A stretch of 64,000 bases of DNA, from positions 124,001-188,000 of the forward strand of contig NZ_JRPR02000001.1 in NCBI RefSeq assembly GCF_000763135.2, written 5' to 3'. A program made the position numbers and the translations under genes. Within the stretch, counting starts at the first letter, position 1, and each line of letters starts with the position of its first letter. The stretch comes from Helicobacter jaachi. GTDB taxonomy: Bacteria; Campylobacterota; Campylobacteria; Campylobacterales; Helicobacteraceae. The notes beneath the pieces are model-generated. The model did not search any database and had not been told where the DNA came from. It saw nothing but the letters and a program-made list of their open reading frames with translations. Positions 49,555-58,940 of this stretch are shown piece after piece.

Positions 49555-50593
49555 AAGGAATGTGCGGGATACCAAGCCCCTCATCTAAGCCACACATAAT
49601 ATTAGCATTCATAAGAGCCTGCGAGCTAGCCCCGCGCAGGAGATTATCAATAGATGAGCTAATAAAAAGAGCATTATCCTGCGTGGCGACAAAAATATCA
49701 CAAAAGTGGCTTCCTGCAGTGTGTGCAATGCTCACTGGCTGGGCGCAGATTCTCACAAATGGTTCATTTTTATAAGCCTCATATAGAATCTGCTGCGCCT
49801 CTTGCTGTGAAAGCGGCTTGTGCAGTGTGGCAAAAACGCTCACAAGCATACCGCGCGTAATGGGCAAAAGATGAGGGACAAAGTGGATTTTCAATGCTGC
49901 TTTACCTATGGTGTGGCATTTCTCTATAATTTCAATTTGATGTCGGTGAGCAAGTGGCGAATAACTGAATAGATTTTCATTAATATGCGAAAAATGCGTA
50001 TTTTGGCTAAAACTCCTCCCCGCGCCGCTCACACCGCTTTTAGCATCGATAAATACATGCTCTCTAGCATTGATGTATGGCACAAAGGGGAGTAAGCCTA
50101 GCAGCGTAGCGGTGGGATAGCAGCCCGGATTTGCTACAAGGGCGGCATTTTTAATGAGTGCGCGATTGTATTCAGGCAGCCCATAAATGGCGTGGGCTAG
50201 ATTTTCTTTATCAATATGCGGGCAATAGTTGGCTTCATAATGCTTAGCGCTTAAGCGATAATCCGCCGATAAATCAATGATTTTAATGCTTTTGCCCACT
50301 TGAGCTGCATATGCTAGAATCTCGCGTGTCATTTCCATAGCACTTTTATGCGGAAGTGCTAAAAATATCACTTCGCATTGCTCTGCGGCTATTTTCGCAG
50401 AAGCTACCTGCACATTTAAATCAGCAAAGCGCGTCTTATAAAGCATTTGATGTATATCTTTAATTACTGCCTGCCCTTGCGTGTTTGCCACATAGCAGAG
50501 TTCAAAAATGGGGTGAGAGAGCAGCAGTTTGAGGAGTTCTAAGCCTGTATAGCCGCTCACACCGATAATTCCAACTTTAATAGATTGTGTCAT
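49541..50593 (-). CDS. argC: N-acetyl-gamma-glutamyl-phosphate reductase
   Basis: NADPH-dependent step of arginine synthesis; 350 residues. IIGVSGYTGLELLKLLLSHP at the N terminus, catalytic Cys in VANPGCYPTATLLGL (~148) and VSGAGRSFSQ (~185). I take ATG 50593 with AAGGAG six bases upstream; a longer upstream frame would run into pepD. Other arg genes are not adjacent. Confidence 0.94.
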   Translation of the reverse strand: MTQSIKVGIIGVSGYTGLELLKLLLSHPIFELCYVANTQGQAVIKDIHQMLYKTRFADLNVQVASAKIAAEQCEVIFLALPHKSAMEMTREILAYAAQVGKSIKIIDLSADYRLSAKHYEANYCPHIDKENLAHAIYGLPEYNRALIKNAALVANPGCYPTATLLGLLPFVPYINAREHVFIDAKSGVSGAGRSFSQNTHFSHINENLFSYSPLAHRHQIEIIEKCHTIGKAALKIHFVPHLLPITRGMLVSVFATLHKPLSQQEAQQILYEAYKNEPFVRICAQPVSIAHTAGSHFCDIFVATQDNALFISSSIDNLLRGASSQALMNANIMCGLDEGLGIPHIPYGLF

Positions 50594-50594
50594 A

Positions 50595-51971
50595 TCATAC
50601 TCCTTGATATGAGTGAATAAAATCATACAAAATCGCACAAAATGTTTGAAAATGCGCCAAATCAAGACGTTCATACTCGCTATGTGGCGCGTGTATGGTA
50701 GGTCCTATGGAGATGATATTAAGCTCTGTATTACAAAGCCCGCTTTGCTTGCGCTGGAGCAGAATCTGCTTTTTTAAAATCCCACATTCAAGTCCTGCGT
50801 GGATTTGTGTGAGATGAGGGGAGATATTGTGCTTTTCATACAACTGGCATAAATGCCTAAGGGCTGGGTGATTATCATCTATACTTTTTTCCCAAGGGCT
50901 ATAGTAGCCACTTACTTGTATGTCGCAGTGGGGATAAAGTGAAGTCATAATCTCTAAGCGCTTAATGGTGCGCTTTAAGAGCATATCAGTATTTGCGCGC
51001 GCCATTATAATGAGCTTTAGCACATTATCTTTTTGACTAAGAATAGAGAGATTGAGTGAGGAGAGTATGCCTTGATGAGATGCCGCATACACGCCGCTAT
51101 GTATGGTGCACAAAAGTGCTTGAACACTATCTTTAGCATAGGCATAATGCAAGGCAGATTCTGTAATGGGTGTGATGTGAAAATATGCCTTTTTGGGCGT
51201 GGTGTAAATAAATGGCTTATTATCCGTGCTTAAAGGCGTGGGGCAGAGGATTATAGAATCTAGCCCCACTGGGATAGAATTACGCTTCTCCCCTGCATTT
51301 AAGCTCACTATATATGCCTCTATGGTGGATAGAAAAAAGCCAAATTCGCTGATTACATTTTCTTTGTCTTTATGGATTTCAATGCCGCTATGCCCGCCTT
51401 GAAAGCCTTCAGCGCGAATATGATACATATAGGGGTGCGTTTTTTGGTTTATAGGCTCTAGGGGCAAAGTAAGGCTTATTTCAATATCCGCTCCACCCGC
51501 GCAGCCAAGCACGATTTCTGTAATATCTTCGCTATCAAGGTTAAGCAAAAGGCTAGATTCTATATTTAGGGCTAAATGATTAGCCCCAATCATGCCCACC
51601 TCCTCATCGTTAGTAAAAAGCAGCTCTATATCAGTCATATCTTGTGCGAGCATGCACGCCATTCCAATGCCATTATCTGCGCCAAGACTTGAGTTTTTAG
51701 CGTATAAAAAATTATCTTTTTGTATGATTTGCACGCCCTTATGCTGCATAGAATCTCCTACGCACACCATATCGTAATGGCTTTGCAAGCACACTTTGGG
51801 CTTACCCTTTTTGGCATAGATATTTTTTGCCTCATCGCTTAGCACTTCATAGCCTTTTTGCGCAAGCTGGGTGCAGAGATAACTAAACATATCCTGTGTG
51901 TGAAAGCTGCAATGAGGGATAGCGCAAAGTGCTTCAAACTCTGCTAATGTGCGCGCGGCAAAATCATTCAT
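50595..51971 (-). CDS. pepD: Aminoacyl-histidine dipeptidase (peptidase D, M20 family)
   Basis: Cytoplasmic zinc dipeptidase, 458 residues. Metal-binding segments: LQSHYDMVCVGD (~58), SLGADNGIGMACML (~95), FTNDEEVGMIGA (~119) and LLNLDSEDITEIVLGCAG (~140); GGHSGIEIH near 195 and HAGLECGIL near 402. The PepD/Xaa-His layout is complete. A two-base gap or slight overlap joins it to argC. Confidence 0.92.
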   Translation of the reverse strand: MNDFAARTLAEFEALCAIPHCSFHTQDMFSYLCTQLAQKGYEVLSDEAKNIYAKKGKPKVCLQSHYDMVCVGDSMQHKGVQIIQKDNFLYAKNSSLGADNGIGMACMLAQDMTDIELLFTNDEEVGMIGANHLALNIESSLLLNLDSEDITEIVLGCAGGADIEISLTLPLEPINQKTHPYMYHIRAEGFQGGHSGIEIHKDKENVISEFGFFLSTIEAYIVSLNAGEKRNSIPVGLDSIILCPTPLSTDNKPFIYTTPKKAYFHITPITESALHYAYAKDSVQALLCTIHSGVYAASHQGILSSLNLSILSQKDNVLKLIIMARANTDMLLKRTIKRLEIMTSLYPHCDIQVSGYYSPWEKSIDDNHPALRHLCQLYEKHNISPHLTQIHAGLECGILKKQILLQRKQSGLCNTELNIISIGPTIHAPHSEYERLDLAHFQTFCAILYDFIHSYQGV

Positions 51972-51991
51972 ATGTATCCTTCAAAATGCGC

Positions 51992-52621
51992 TCAAATATC
52001 ATATTTTGGGCTTGTTTGGAAAATATCGCCCAAATCGGCATTGTAATGCAAAATCTTGCACGAATTTTCAATGAGTGCGATAATCTTTGCTAGCGTATAA
52101 ATATCGCGCGCATATACATACACGCCATAGCCTTTAATAAGCATAAAAGAATGCTCATGTGTTCTAAAATATCTAGGAATATCTGTATCTGCGCGCTCTG
52201 CCCAACTCTCATAATCCTTAGGGTCAAAAATATCAATTTGAGGGGCTAAAAACTTATAGCCAAAGTAATCTTTAGGCTCTAGTGTGGGGTATTTGAGCGA
52301 GTAGGATACAAGATAGGGGGGCATAGCATAGGCTATAAATTTTGCTTCTGAAAACTCCTCGTAAATAGCCGCGTGAATGGGCGCATGCAGGCTGGCTTCA
52401 TTCCATCTATAATCCTGCTTTTGATAGAGCATAATCATAGAATCTACATTAAGCCTATCAAAAATGGCATGCTGCTTATTGATGATAAAGCGATTTTTCG
52501 CCACGCGTGCGGAAATCGCGCCATGAAATATGCCAAAAAAATTCTTTCTAAACATAGAGAGTGATATATTTGCCATACTCTCAATAAGCTCGGTGTTGAT
52601 TTGATTAATATGTATATTCAT
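51992..52621 (-). CDS. Class II aldolase/adducin-like protein
   Basis: 209 residues. The family pattern is partly visible: FGIFHGAISARVAKNRFIINK (~29-49, where active members have GNISxR), HAPIHAAIYEEF near 80 and HEHSFMLIKGYGVYVYARD near 155. The zinc histidine set is incomplete to my eye, so catalysis is doubtful. It lies upstream of hrcA on the opposite strand, where H. pylori has a hypothetical gene (HP0112) as I recall. Confidence 0.65.
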   Translation of the reverse strand: MNIHINQINTELIESMANISLSMFRKNFFGIFHGAISARVAKNRFIINKQHAIFDRLNVDSMIMLYQKQDYRWNEASLHAPIHAAIYEEFSEAKFIAYAMPPYLVSYSLKYPTLEPKDYFGYKFLAPQIDIFDPKDYESWAERADTDIPRYFRTHEHSFMLIKGYGVYVYARDIYTLAKIIALIENSCKILHYNADLGDIFQTSPKYDI

Positions 52622-52911
52622 AGCGCGGATTGTAGCACTTTGTTAATAATAAGCGGACAAAAGCAGAGGTATAAACCAATTTTTGTAGATTTATTAAATG
52701 ATTTCATTTATATAAATTTATAGTAATAGACTAAAGTTTGCTTATTTTTAGCAATATTTTTATTTATTTGCTAATTTATTTGCCATTTTGTGATATAATC
52801 TCCTCGTTTCGTTTAAGAAATCCATAAGAAATCTAAAAGAAACTTTGCATTTAAATATAGAAATACAATTCTCAAATGAGATAACATCAAGTTGTGATAC
52901 AAGAGGTGGCT
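52622..52911. other. Divergent promoter region, aldolase-like gene / hrcA
   Basis: 290 bases without a gene, very AT-rich. It holds TATAAT at 52794-52799 for the heat-shock operon. I looked for CIRCE (TTAGCACTC inverted repeat) and for an HspR-type CTTGAGT dyad and found neither. Confidence 0.6.
52794..52799 (+). promoter_or_regulatory. Candidate -10 box for hrcA-grpE-dnaK
   Basis: TATAAT preceded by TGTGA (near-extended -10) and long A/T runs, 112 bases before hrcA. Fits the Helicobacter vegetative promoter pattern. Confidence 0.55.
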
Positions 52912-53706
52912 ATGAGTAGGAAAGATTTACTTCTTTCGCGCGTGATTGTAGAGTATTTGAGGCATAAAGAGCCTATCGGTTCAGAATCTCTAAAAACTCT
53001 TATGAATACTAAAATTTCATCAGCCACCATTCGCAATTATTTTAAGGCTTTGGCAGATGAGGGGTTATTATTCCAGCCACACATTAGCGGTGGGCGTATC
53101 CCTACACTTAGGGCTTTAAAATCATATTGGTATAAACAGCTTGATGTAAAGTCTGTGATAGAAGTAGATTCTATGGAGCGTATCAAAGAGGCTTGCTTTT
53201 TGTGCGATGTGTTTTGTGCGCTTTGCATTGAGCAGAGCAATCGTTTGCGCGATGTGCGGCAGCTAGATGACAATACGCTTTTGCTTTCTTTTGAGCATTT
53301 GGGCATTACTTTGCCTTTTTCAAGTGCTTTGGAGCGGTTTTTACACGAGTTAAAAGGCTTAGAGATTATTGATGTGCGCAAGATTGCTCATCAAGTGCGC
53401 GCACAGAATCTGCTCGATGCGCTCTCTTGCGTGCAGAGTAGAAATCTTACGCGTTTTGGCGTGGGAGCGATACTACAAGCATACAGGCACAATAGCGATG
53501 AGCAAAGCTTTTATTCTATCGTTGATGGGAGCGTGTTTGACTGCTTGGAAAGTGGTATGTATTGTGAGGAGGTGCTACCGAAGGGCTATATAGCGATTAT
53601 GCAAGATATGACATTAGCAACCCACCCTGATAAAAAGGCAAGAATGCTTTGTATCGGGGCGCTAGATAGGGATTTTACTCATTTTTATGAGTATGTACAA
53701 TCTTAG
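52912..53706 (+). CDS. hrcA: Heat-inducible repressor HrcA
   Basis: 264 residues. N-terminal winged helix (LLLSRVIVEYLRHKEPIGSESLK, then SSATIRNYFKALADEGLL and SGGRIPT). The C-terminal part is diverged and short compared with Gram-positive HrcA, as in H. pylori, where HrcA acts with HspR. ATG 52912 has GAGG five bases upstream; an upstream GTG frame lacks one. First gene of hrcA-grpE-dnaK. Confidence 0.92.
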   Translation: MSRKDLLLSRVIVEYLRHKEPIGSESLKTLMNTKISSATIRNYFKALADEGLLFQPHISGGRIPTLRALKSYWYKQLDVKSVIEVDSMERIKEACFLCDVFCALCIEQSNRLRDVRQLDDNTLLLSFEHLGITLPFSSALERFLHELKGLEIIDVRKIAHQVRAQNLLDALSCVQSRNLTRFGVGAILQAYRHNSDEQSFYSIVDGSVFDCLESGMYCEEVLPKGYIAIMQDMTLATHPDKKARMLCIGALDRDFTHFYEYVQS

Positions 53707-53721
53707 AAAAAGGAGTGATAT

Positions 53722-54246
53722 ATGGACGAGCAAGAACATCAACAAGCCAGTAATCCAGATATATCGCAAGATTGCGAGCAAGAGCAGAGTGAGATAGAAT
53801 CTGCTAAAGAGGATTATGAAGCTAAATATAATGAGTTAAAAGAGCAGTATTTAAGGGCATTTGCAGATTTTGAGAATACCAAAAAACGCCTTGAGCGTGA
53901 TAAAAATCAAAGTTTGGAATATGCCTACGAGCGCATTATGAATGATTTGCTCCCTGTGCTTGATACGCTTGAGAAAGCATTGCAAAGCGCGCAGGAAAAT
54001 CCCCAAGCCCAAGCTATTGCAGAGGGCTTGCAACTCACGCTTGATAGTTTTATTAAGGTATTAAATAAGCACGGAGTGGAGGTTATCGCCACAGATGGCG
54101 AGTTTGACCCCAATAAGCATGAATGCCTCATGCACGCGCCTAATGCAGAAAAAAATGATGGAGACATTCATCAGGTGCTGCAAAAAGGCTTTGCATACAA
54201 GCAGAGAATTCTACGCCCAGCAATGGTGAGCGTGGTTAAAAATTAA
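53722..54246 (+). CDS. grpE: Nucleotide exchange factor GrpE
   Basis: Exchanges ADP on DnaK; 174 residues. Acidic N terminus, long coiled coil (about 25-75, [25 protein letters not shown]), then the beta domain ([30 protein letters not shown] at the end). AAGGAG precedes ATG 53722. Middle gene of the heat-shock operon. Confidence 0.95.
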   Translation: MDEQEHQQASNPDISQDCEQEQSEIESAKEDYEAKYNELKEQYLRAFADFENTKKRLERDKNQSLEYAYERIMNDLLPVLDTLEKALQSAQENPQAQAIAEGLQLTLDSFIKVLNKHGVEVIATDGEFDPNKHECLMHAPNAEKNDGDIHQVLQKGFAYKQRILRPAMVSVVKN

Positions 54247-54267
54247 TCTTACACAAAGGAGAATACT

Positions 54268-56142
54268 ATGGCTAAAGTAATTGGAATTGACTTAGGAACA
54301 ACAAATTCGGCAATGGCAGTATATGAGGGCAATGAAGCAAAAATCATCGCTAATAAAGAGGGTAAAAACACCACACCTTCAATCGTGGCATTTACCGATA
54401 AGGGCGAAGTGCTAGTTGGCGAGCCAGCCAAAAGGCAAGCAGTAACCAACCCCAAAAAGACGATTTATTCTATAAAGCGCATTATGGGGCTTATGTTTAA
54501 TGAAGATAAGGCAAAAGAAGCCGAAAAGCGTCTCCCTTATAATATCGTGGATAGAAATGGCGCATGTGCGGTGGAAATAGCCGATAAGATTTACACGCCT
54601 CAAGAGATTTCGGCTAAAATCCTTATGAAGCTTAAAGAGGACGCGCAGGCGTATTTGGGCGAAGATGTGACAGAAGCAGTAATCACCGTGCCTGCGTATT
54701 TTAACGACTCTCAACGCAAGGCGACAAAGGAGGCAGGCACTATCGCAGGGCTTAATGTATTGCGTATTATTAATGAGCCAACTTCTGCTGCGCTTGCTTA
54801 TGGGCTTGATAAAAAAGAATCCGAAAAGATTATGGTGTATGACTTGGGCGGAGGCACATTTGATGTAACAGTGCTAGAGACTGGCGATAATGTCGTAGAA
54901 GTGCTAGCCACAGGTGGTGATGCCTTTTTGGGTGGCGATGACTTTGATAATCGCATTATCGATTGGGCAGCAGAGGAGTTTAAAAATGATGAGGGCATTG
55001 ACTTAAAAAAAGATGTAATGGCATTGCAACGCCTTAAAGACGCGGCAGAAAATGCGAAAAAAGAATTAAGTAGCGCACAAGAAACAGAGATTAATCTCCC
55101 CTTTATTACAGCCGATAGCAGCGGTCCTAAGCATTTGGTGAAAAAGATTACGCGTGCGAAGTTTGAAAGCCTTATTGATGATTTGATTGAGGATACTATT
55201 AAGAAAATAGATTTTGTGATTAAAGATGCTGGACTTAATCGAAGTGATATTAGCGAAGTGGTAATGGTGGGCGGCTCTACGCGTATTCCAAAGGTGCAAG
55301 AGCGCGTAAAAGCCTTTATCGGCAAGGATTTAAATAAATCTGTAAATCCCGATGAGGTCGTGGCTGTAGGTGCGGCTATTCAAGGTGGCGTGTTAAAGGG
55401 TGATGTAAAAGATGTGCTTTTACTTGATGTGACACCGCTATCTTTGGGCATTGAGACGGCTGGAGGTATCTCTACAAAGGTAGTTGAGCGCGGAGCGACT
55501 ATTCCTACGAAAAAAGCGCAAGTATTTTCTACCTATGAGGATAATCAACCCGCTGTAAGCATTAATGTATTGCAAGGTGAGCGTGAGCTAGCGCGCGATA
55601 ATAAGTCGCTTGGGCGATTTGACTTGACAGGTATTCCAGCAGCTCCGCGCGGTGTGCCACAAATTGAAGTAACCTTTGATATTGATGCTAATGGTATCCT
55701 TACCGTTTCGGCTAAAGATAAAGCCACAGGCAAGTCACAAGAAATTAAAATTAGCGGCTCAAGCGGGCTTTCAGATTCTGAAATTGAAAAAATGGTGAAA
55801 GAAGCAGAGTTACACAAAGAAGAGGACGCTAAGAAAAAGGCAATTATCGAGCTTAGAAATAGTGCAGATTCTTTGGTGTATCAAACTAAAAAGAGCCTTG
55901 ATGAGTTTAAGGATAAGATAGAATCTAGCGAAGTAGAAAAGATTCAAAATGCCATAAACGCGCTAGAAGAGAGCTTGAAAAATGAAAATGTATCTAAAGA
56001 GGAGCTTGAGGCTAAGATTAAAACACTTACAGAAGCAAGCCAGCAGCTCGCCCAAGCAGCCTATGCCAAAGAGCAAAGTGGCGCGCAAAACAATGCAGGT
56101 GGCAAAAAAGATGATGATGTCATCGATGCGGAAGTGGAGTAA
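54268..56142 (+). CDS. dnaK: Chaperone DnaK (Hsp70)
   Basis: 624 residues. The ATPase domain starts [31 protein letters not shown] is near 192 and [12 protein letters not shown] near 331. The interdomain linker is [19 protein letters not shown]; the substrate domain is followed by a lid and the EVE-type tail ([12 protein letters not shown]). AAGGAG precedes ATG 54268. Confidence 0.98.
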   Translation: MAKVIGIDLGTTNSAMAVYEGNEAKIIANKEGKNTTPSIVAFTDKGEVLVGEPAKRQAVTNPKKTIYSIKRIMGLMFNEDKAKEAEKRLPYNIVDRNGACAVEIADKIYTPQEISAKILMKLKEDAQAYLGEDVTEAVITVPAYFNDSQRKATKEAGTIAGLNVLRIINEPTSAALAYGLDKKESEKIMVYDLGGGTFDVTVLETGDNVVEVLATGGDAFLGGDDFDNRIIDWAAEEFKNDEGIDLKKDVMALQRLKDAAENAKKELSSAQETEINLPFITADSSGPKHLVKKITRAKFESLIDDLIEDTIKKIDFVIKDAGLNRSDISEVVMVGGSTRIPKVQERVKAFIGKDLNKSVNPDEVVAVGAAIQGGVLKGDVKDVLLLDVTPLSLGIETAGGISTKVVERGATIPTKKAQVFSTYEDNQPAVSINVLQGERELARDNKSLGRFDLTGIPAAPRGVPQIEVTFDIDANGILTVSAKDKATGKSQEIKISGSSGLSDSEIEKMVKEAELHKEEDAKKKAIIELRNSADSLVYQTKKSLDEFKDKIESSEVEKIQNAINALEESLKNENVSKEELEAKIKTLTEASQQLAQAAYAKEQSGAQNNAGGKKDDDVIDAEVE

Positions 56143-56191
56143 TTGAGGCATAGAATCTAAGACATAAAAGTTAGCAAGCTGCGTGAATATG

Positions 56192-56213
56192 ATAGAATCT
56201 AGCCAGATTCTAT
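56192..56213. terminator. Inverted AGAWTCT pair after dnaK
   Basis: ATAGAATCT and AGATTCTAT pair over 9 bp with an AGCC loop, 50 bases past the dnaK stop and before the FkbM gene. Likely end of the heat-shock transcript; no T run. Confidence 0.5.
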
Positions 56214-56254
56214 GGTGCGGGCATGGACATAGTCATAACTTAAAAGGAGAGTAA

Positions 56255-57127
56255 ATGCGTATTCTAGCAGCGTTAAAAGGGCTTTGTAGAAGGCTTAAAA
56301 GTCCTTTTAGGATTGAAAAATATATGAAATATCAAGAGGAGCAGCTCGCGCCTCATATTTACGCCGCAAGTGCTTCTGTGCTGTTGCCAGATAATGTGCT
56401 AAGTATAAATAATGGGCTAGATAATTATAAATTTGAAGAGGGCTTGCAGATGGGAGAAATGGGGCAAATCCACTTCTATCTGCCCCATTGGCGCACAGAT
56501 GTGATTCAATCCCATATTTTTAAAACCCTTAACTTTTATGAATTGCCTATCCTTAAAAAGATTGATGCATTTATTAAGACAGGTGCGCATATTTTGGATA
56601 TTGGCGCAAATATCGGCAATCATAGCATTTATTGGGCAAAACTACGTCGCGCACATAGAATCTACGCCTTTGAGCCTATCAAAACTACCTTTAACATGCT
56701 AGAGCGCAATATCGCACTAAATGCCCTAGATTCTATAATCAAAGCCAGCAATGTCGCATTAGGCGAGAAAGTGAGTAAGGGTAGCGTGGCGCAGGCATAC
56801 TCTTTTAATATTGGTGCAACGAGCATTTGTGAAGATTCTGTGGGGGGGGGGGGGGGTATAGATATTACCTCGCTTGATGTACTTTTAGCGCAAGGGTATT
56901 TTACAGAATCTAGCCACATTGATTTTGTAAAAATTGATGTGGAGGGCTTTGAAGAGAGAGTATTTTTGGGCGGGAAGGCGTTTTTTACGCATTTTAGCCC
57001 TGTGATTTTTGTAGAAATTTGGAATAAGCAAAAACTCCAAGAGATTATTAAGATTCTAAAATCTTACAACTACCACCTTAAGCCACACAAACGCTTGCAT
57101 GACAATTATATTTTTATAAAGGGCTAG
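56255..57127 (+). CDS. FkbM-family SAM-dependent methyltransferase, phase-variable (ON)
   Basis: 290 residues. SAM-binding motif ILDIGANIGNHSIYWAK (~111-127), YAFEPIKTTFNMLERNI (~134) and FVKIDVEGFEERVFLGG (~226). FkbM enzymes O-methylate small molecules or glycans; in Helicobacter and Campylobacter they often modify surface polysaccharide. A run of 15 G (56842-56856) encodes Gly at about 196-200 in frame. Fourteen G give TAG two codons on; sixteen give TGA seven codons on, so both neighbours switch the protein off before the last motif. AAGGAG precedes ATG 56255. Confidence 0.88.
   Translation: MRILAALKGLCRRLKSPFRIEKYMKYQEEQLAPHIYAASASVLLPDNVLSINNGLDNYKFEEGLQMGEMGQIHFYLPHWRTDVIQSHIFKTLNFYELPILKKIDAFIKTGAHILDIGANIGNHSIYWAKLRRAHRIYAFEPIKTTFNMLERNIALNALDSIIKASNVALGEKVSKGSVAQAYSFNIGATSICEDSVGGGGGIDITSLDVLLAQGYFTESSHIDFVKIDVEGFEERVFLGGKAFFTHFSPVIFVEIWNKQKLQEIIKILKSYNYHLKPHKRLHDNYIFIKG
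56842..56856 (+). repeat. G15 homopolymer (phase-variation tract)
   Basis: Fifteen consecutive G inside the FkbM gene, in frame as sequenced. Tracts of this length slip readily, and consensus length itself may vary between cells of the culture. Confidence 0.93.
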
Positions 57128-57150
57128 ACTTATACTTTGATGGCGCTATA

Positions 57151-57849
57151 CTATGAAGCTGAGCTAAGTGAGGCTTGAAGTTTATATTTCACTTCTGCTA
57201 GCGCAAAATCCTCTATTGTATCAATGTCTTGCACTTCATAGTTTTTTACAATAATTGCACTAGAATGCGCGCCAAATATAGGCAATCCCGCCTCCCACGC
57301 ATTCACACGCCCCCAATAAAACTGCCCTCCATCGTGGAAAATTTGCTCTAAATCCTGCGAGCGCGCACCATAGCGCTCTGGGAAAAGCATATTAATTTCA
57401 TTATTTTTAAAATAAAAACTCCTCAAAGGATTGTAATCATACGCCACAGCGCAAAAGCAAAAGTGGTTATTAGGCGAGCTAAGTAGCACTTCAAGCGCAT
57501 TTGCAAGCGTTTGGGCGCGCAAAAGCGGCGTGGTTGGGTAAATTACACAGAGCAAATCATTTTTCTCCAACTCCAACTGCTTGATAGCGTGCTGCGCCAC
57601 AGGAATGGTAGGTGTAAAATCATCGCTTAGTGAATCTGGGCGCATAAAAGGCACTTTTGCACCATAATCAATACTAATTTGCGCGATGAGATGAGAATCT
57701 GTGCTTACAATCACTTCATCAAATAGGCTAGATTCTAAAGCCGTGCAGATAGGATAAGCGATAATGGGCTTGCCGCAAAAATCCTTGATATTTTTATTTG
57801 GTATGCGTTTGCTCCCGCCACGTGCGGGGATAAGGGCTACTTTTTTCAT
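57151..57849 (-). CDS. pseF: Pseudaminic acid cytidylyltransferase
   Basis: Makes CMP-pseudaminic acid for flagellin glycosylation; 232 residues. The nucleotidyltransferase start is ALIPARGGSKRIPNKNIKDFCGKP (split here as IPARGGSKRIPNKNI), with STDSHLIA near 49 and DDFTPT near 76. It adjoins flgH, as HP0326-HP0325 in H. pylori, which favours PseF over a sialic acid (NeuA) enzyme. Confidence 0.9.
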   Translation of the reverse strand: MKKVALIPARGGSKRIPNKNIKDFCGKPIIAYPICTALESSLFDEVIVSTDSHLIAQISIDYGAKVPFMRPDSLSDDFTPTIPVAQHAIKQLELEKNDLLCVIYPTTPLLRAQTLANALEVLLSSPNNHFCFCAVAYDYNPLRSFYFKNNEINMLFPERYGARSQDLEQIFHDGGQFYWGRVNAWEAGLPIFGAHSSAIIVKNYEVQDIDTIEDFALAEVKYKLQASLSSAS

Positions 57850-57858
57850 ACTTGCACT

Positions 57859-58596
57859 CTAGAATGGATATAAAGATTCTATGCCATCGCTCACAGGCTT
57901 TTTACGATTGGTATCACTAATGGGTCCTAGCGAGGTGTAGGCGATTTTGGCATTAGCAATATGCTTGCTTTGCACCACATTATCCTTGCTAATATCAAAG
58001 GAGCGCACCACGCCGCTAAGCTCTAAAATCTGCTTTTCCCCATCGACAAGCACTTCGCGCCGCCCATGAATAAAGTAGGTATTATTATCTAGCACTTTGA
58101 CTATACGCGCAGTTAGCGTGGCATTTAGGGCTTCATTACGCGTTTGCGCGCCCCCACCTTGAAAGTTTGAAGTATTATTAGCCTTTGTGAGATTGTAGGC
58201 TGCTAAGTCATTTAGCTCTTGCGTGATTTGCTGCTGCTCGGGATTATTGCCTGTGTAGGCAATGGAGGGGGGCGTAACATTTCCACCACTTGCGCCATTG
58301 TAGTTTTTGTTTGTCGTAAAATTAGCATTAGCATTCTCTGCAATGACAACCGTGATTAAATCATCAGGCTTCATCGCGCGCCTATCGCTAAAAAGCGGCT
58401 TGTCCCCACTGCCAAAGAGGCTTCCTGCGCGGGGCAAATCAGGTATATCATTATCCGCAGACTCCCGCTCCTCAACCCAATCAGGTGCGTTAAAATCAAT
58501 GCTAGGCTCAAAGCCAAAGCTTTGGTGTGGGAAAAGAGCGAGGATAAAAATGGTCAAAATCCCAATGAGAGACAATCCTATGTGTTTGGTAAGCAT
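57859..58596 (-). CDS. flgH: Flagellar L-ring protein FlgH
   Basis: Outer-membrane ring of the flagellar basal body; 245 residues. Signal peptide (LIGILTIFILALFPHQSFG), then GSLFGSGDKPLFSDRRAMKPDDLITVVIAENANA, the FlgH core. The usual lipobox cysteine is not present at the signal cleavage, so lipidation is uncertain. AAGGA precedes ATG 58596. Confidence 0.93.
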   Translation of the reverse strand: MLTKHIGLSLIGILTIFILALFPHQSFGFEPSIDFNAPDWVEERESADNDIPDLPRAGSLFGSGDKPLFSDRRAMKPDDLITVVIAENANANFTTNKNYNGASGGNVTPPSIAYTGNNPEQQQITQELNDLAAYNLTKANNTSNFQGGGAQTRNEALNATLTARIVKVLDNNTYFIHGRREVLVDGEKQILELSGVVRSFDISKDNVVQSKHIANAKIAYTSLGPISDTNRKKPVSDGIESLYPF

Positions 58597-58692
58597 AACA
58601 ATCCTTTGTGCTTATGAGATTCTATGTATGAATTCAAGCAAAGGGCATTCCATACTTATAAATACGCGCAATGGGGAAGTAGCAGGGAATTA

Positions 58693-58714
58693 TAGAATCT
58701 AGCGCCAGATTCTA
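58693..58714. terminator. Inverted AGAWTCT pair downstream of the flgK operon
   Basis: TAGAATCT and AGATTCTA pair over 8 bp with an AGCGCC loop. It lies between the EI24 gene end and flgH, so it could end the flgM-side transcript. Confidence 0.4.
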
Positions 58715-58753
58715 GCCCATAATTAGCTTAAAGCTAGCGCACAAATGCGGTAT

Positions 58754-58902
58754 TTATAGAATCTAACCTCAAAAAACAAGTTGATAGATGCTTAAAGCAG
58801 CTAAACTTTATACTTTGAGGGCACAAATGTGAGCTTTGCTTACATTTGCAAGACCGCGCGGCTTTTTGTTAAAAAAGCAATAGCGCGGGAATTATAGAAT
58901 CT
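58754..58902 (+). repeat. Dispersed intergenic repeat, copy 5
   Basis: Full-length copy: TAGAATCTAACCTC, GTTGATAGATGCTTAAAGC, an ACTTTATACTTTGAG core lacking a few bases, the AAATGT...ACATTT hairpin, then CCGCGCGGCTTTTT and AAAAAAGCAATAGCGCGG, ending ATTATAGAATCT. Confidence 0.9.
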
Positions 58903-58940
58903 CACCTTGCGGCGTGGCAGTAGCAAGGGCATTGTAGAAT

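Larger units (their letters stand above)
58597..58940. other. Intergenic stretch with repeat and inverted word pair
   Basis: 344 bases between flgH and the EI24 gene. It contains an inverted AGAWTCT pair (58693-58714) and a full dispersed-repeat copy (58754-58902). Nothing protein-like is seen. The flgH promoter must lie here. Confidence 0.7.

Noticed and set aside
52622-52911. CIRCE or HspR operator before hrcA
   Set aside because: Neither dyad is visible on either strand; only a -10-like box was found.
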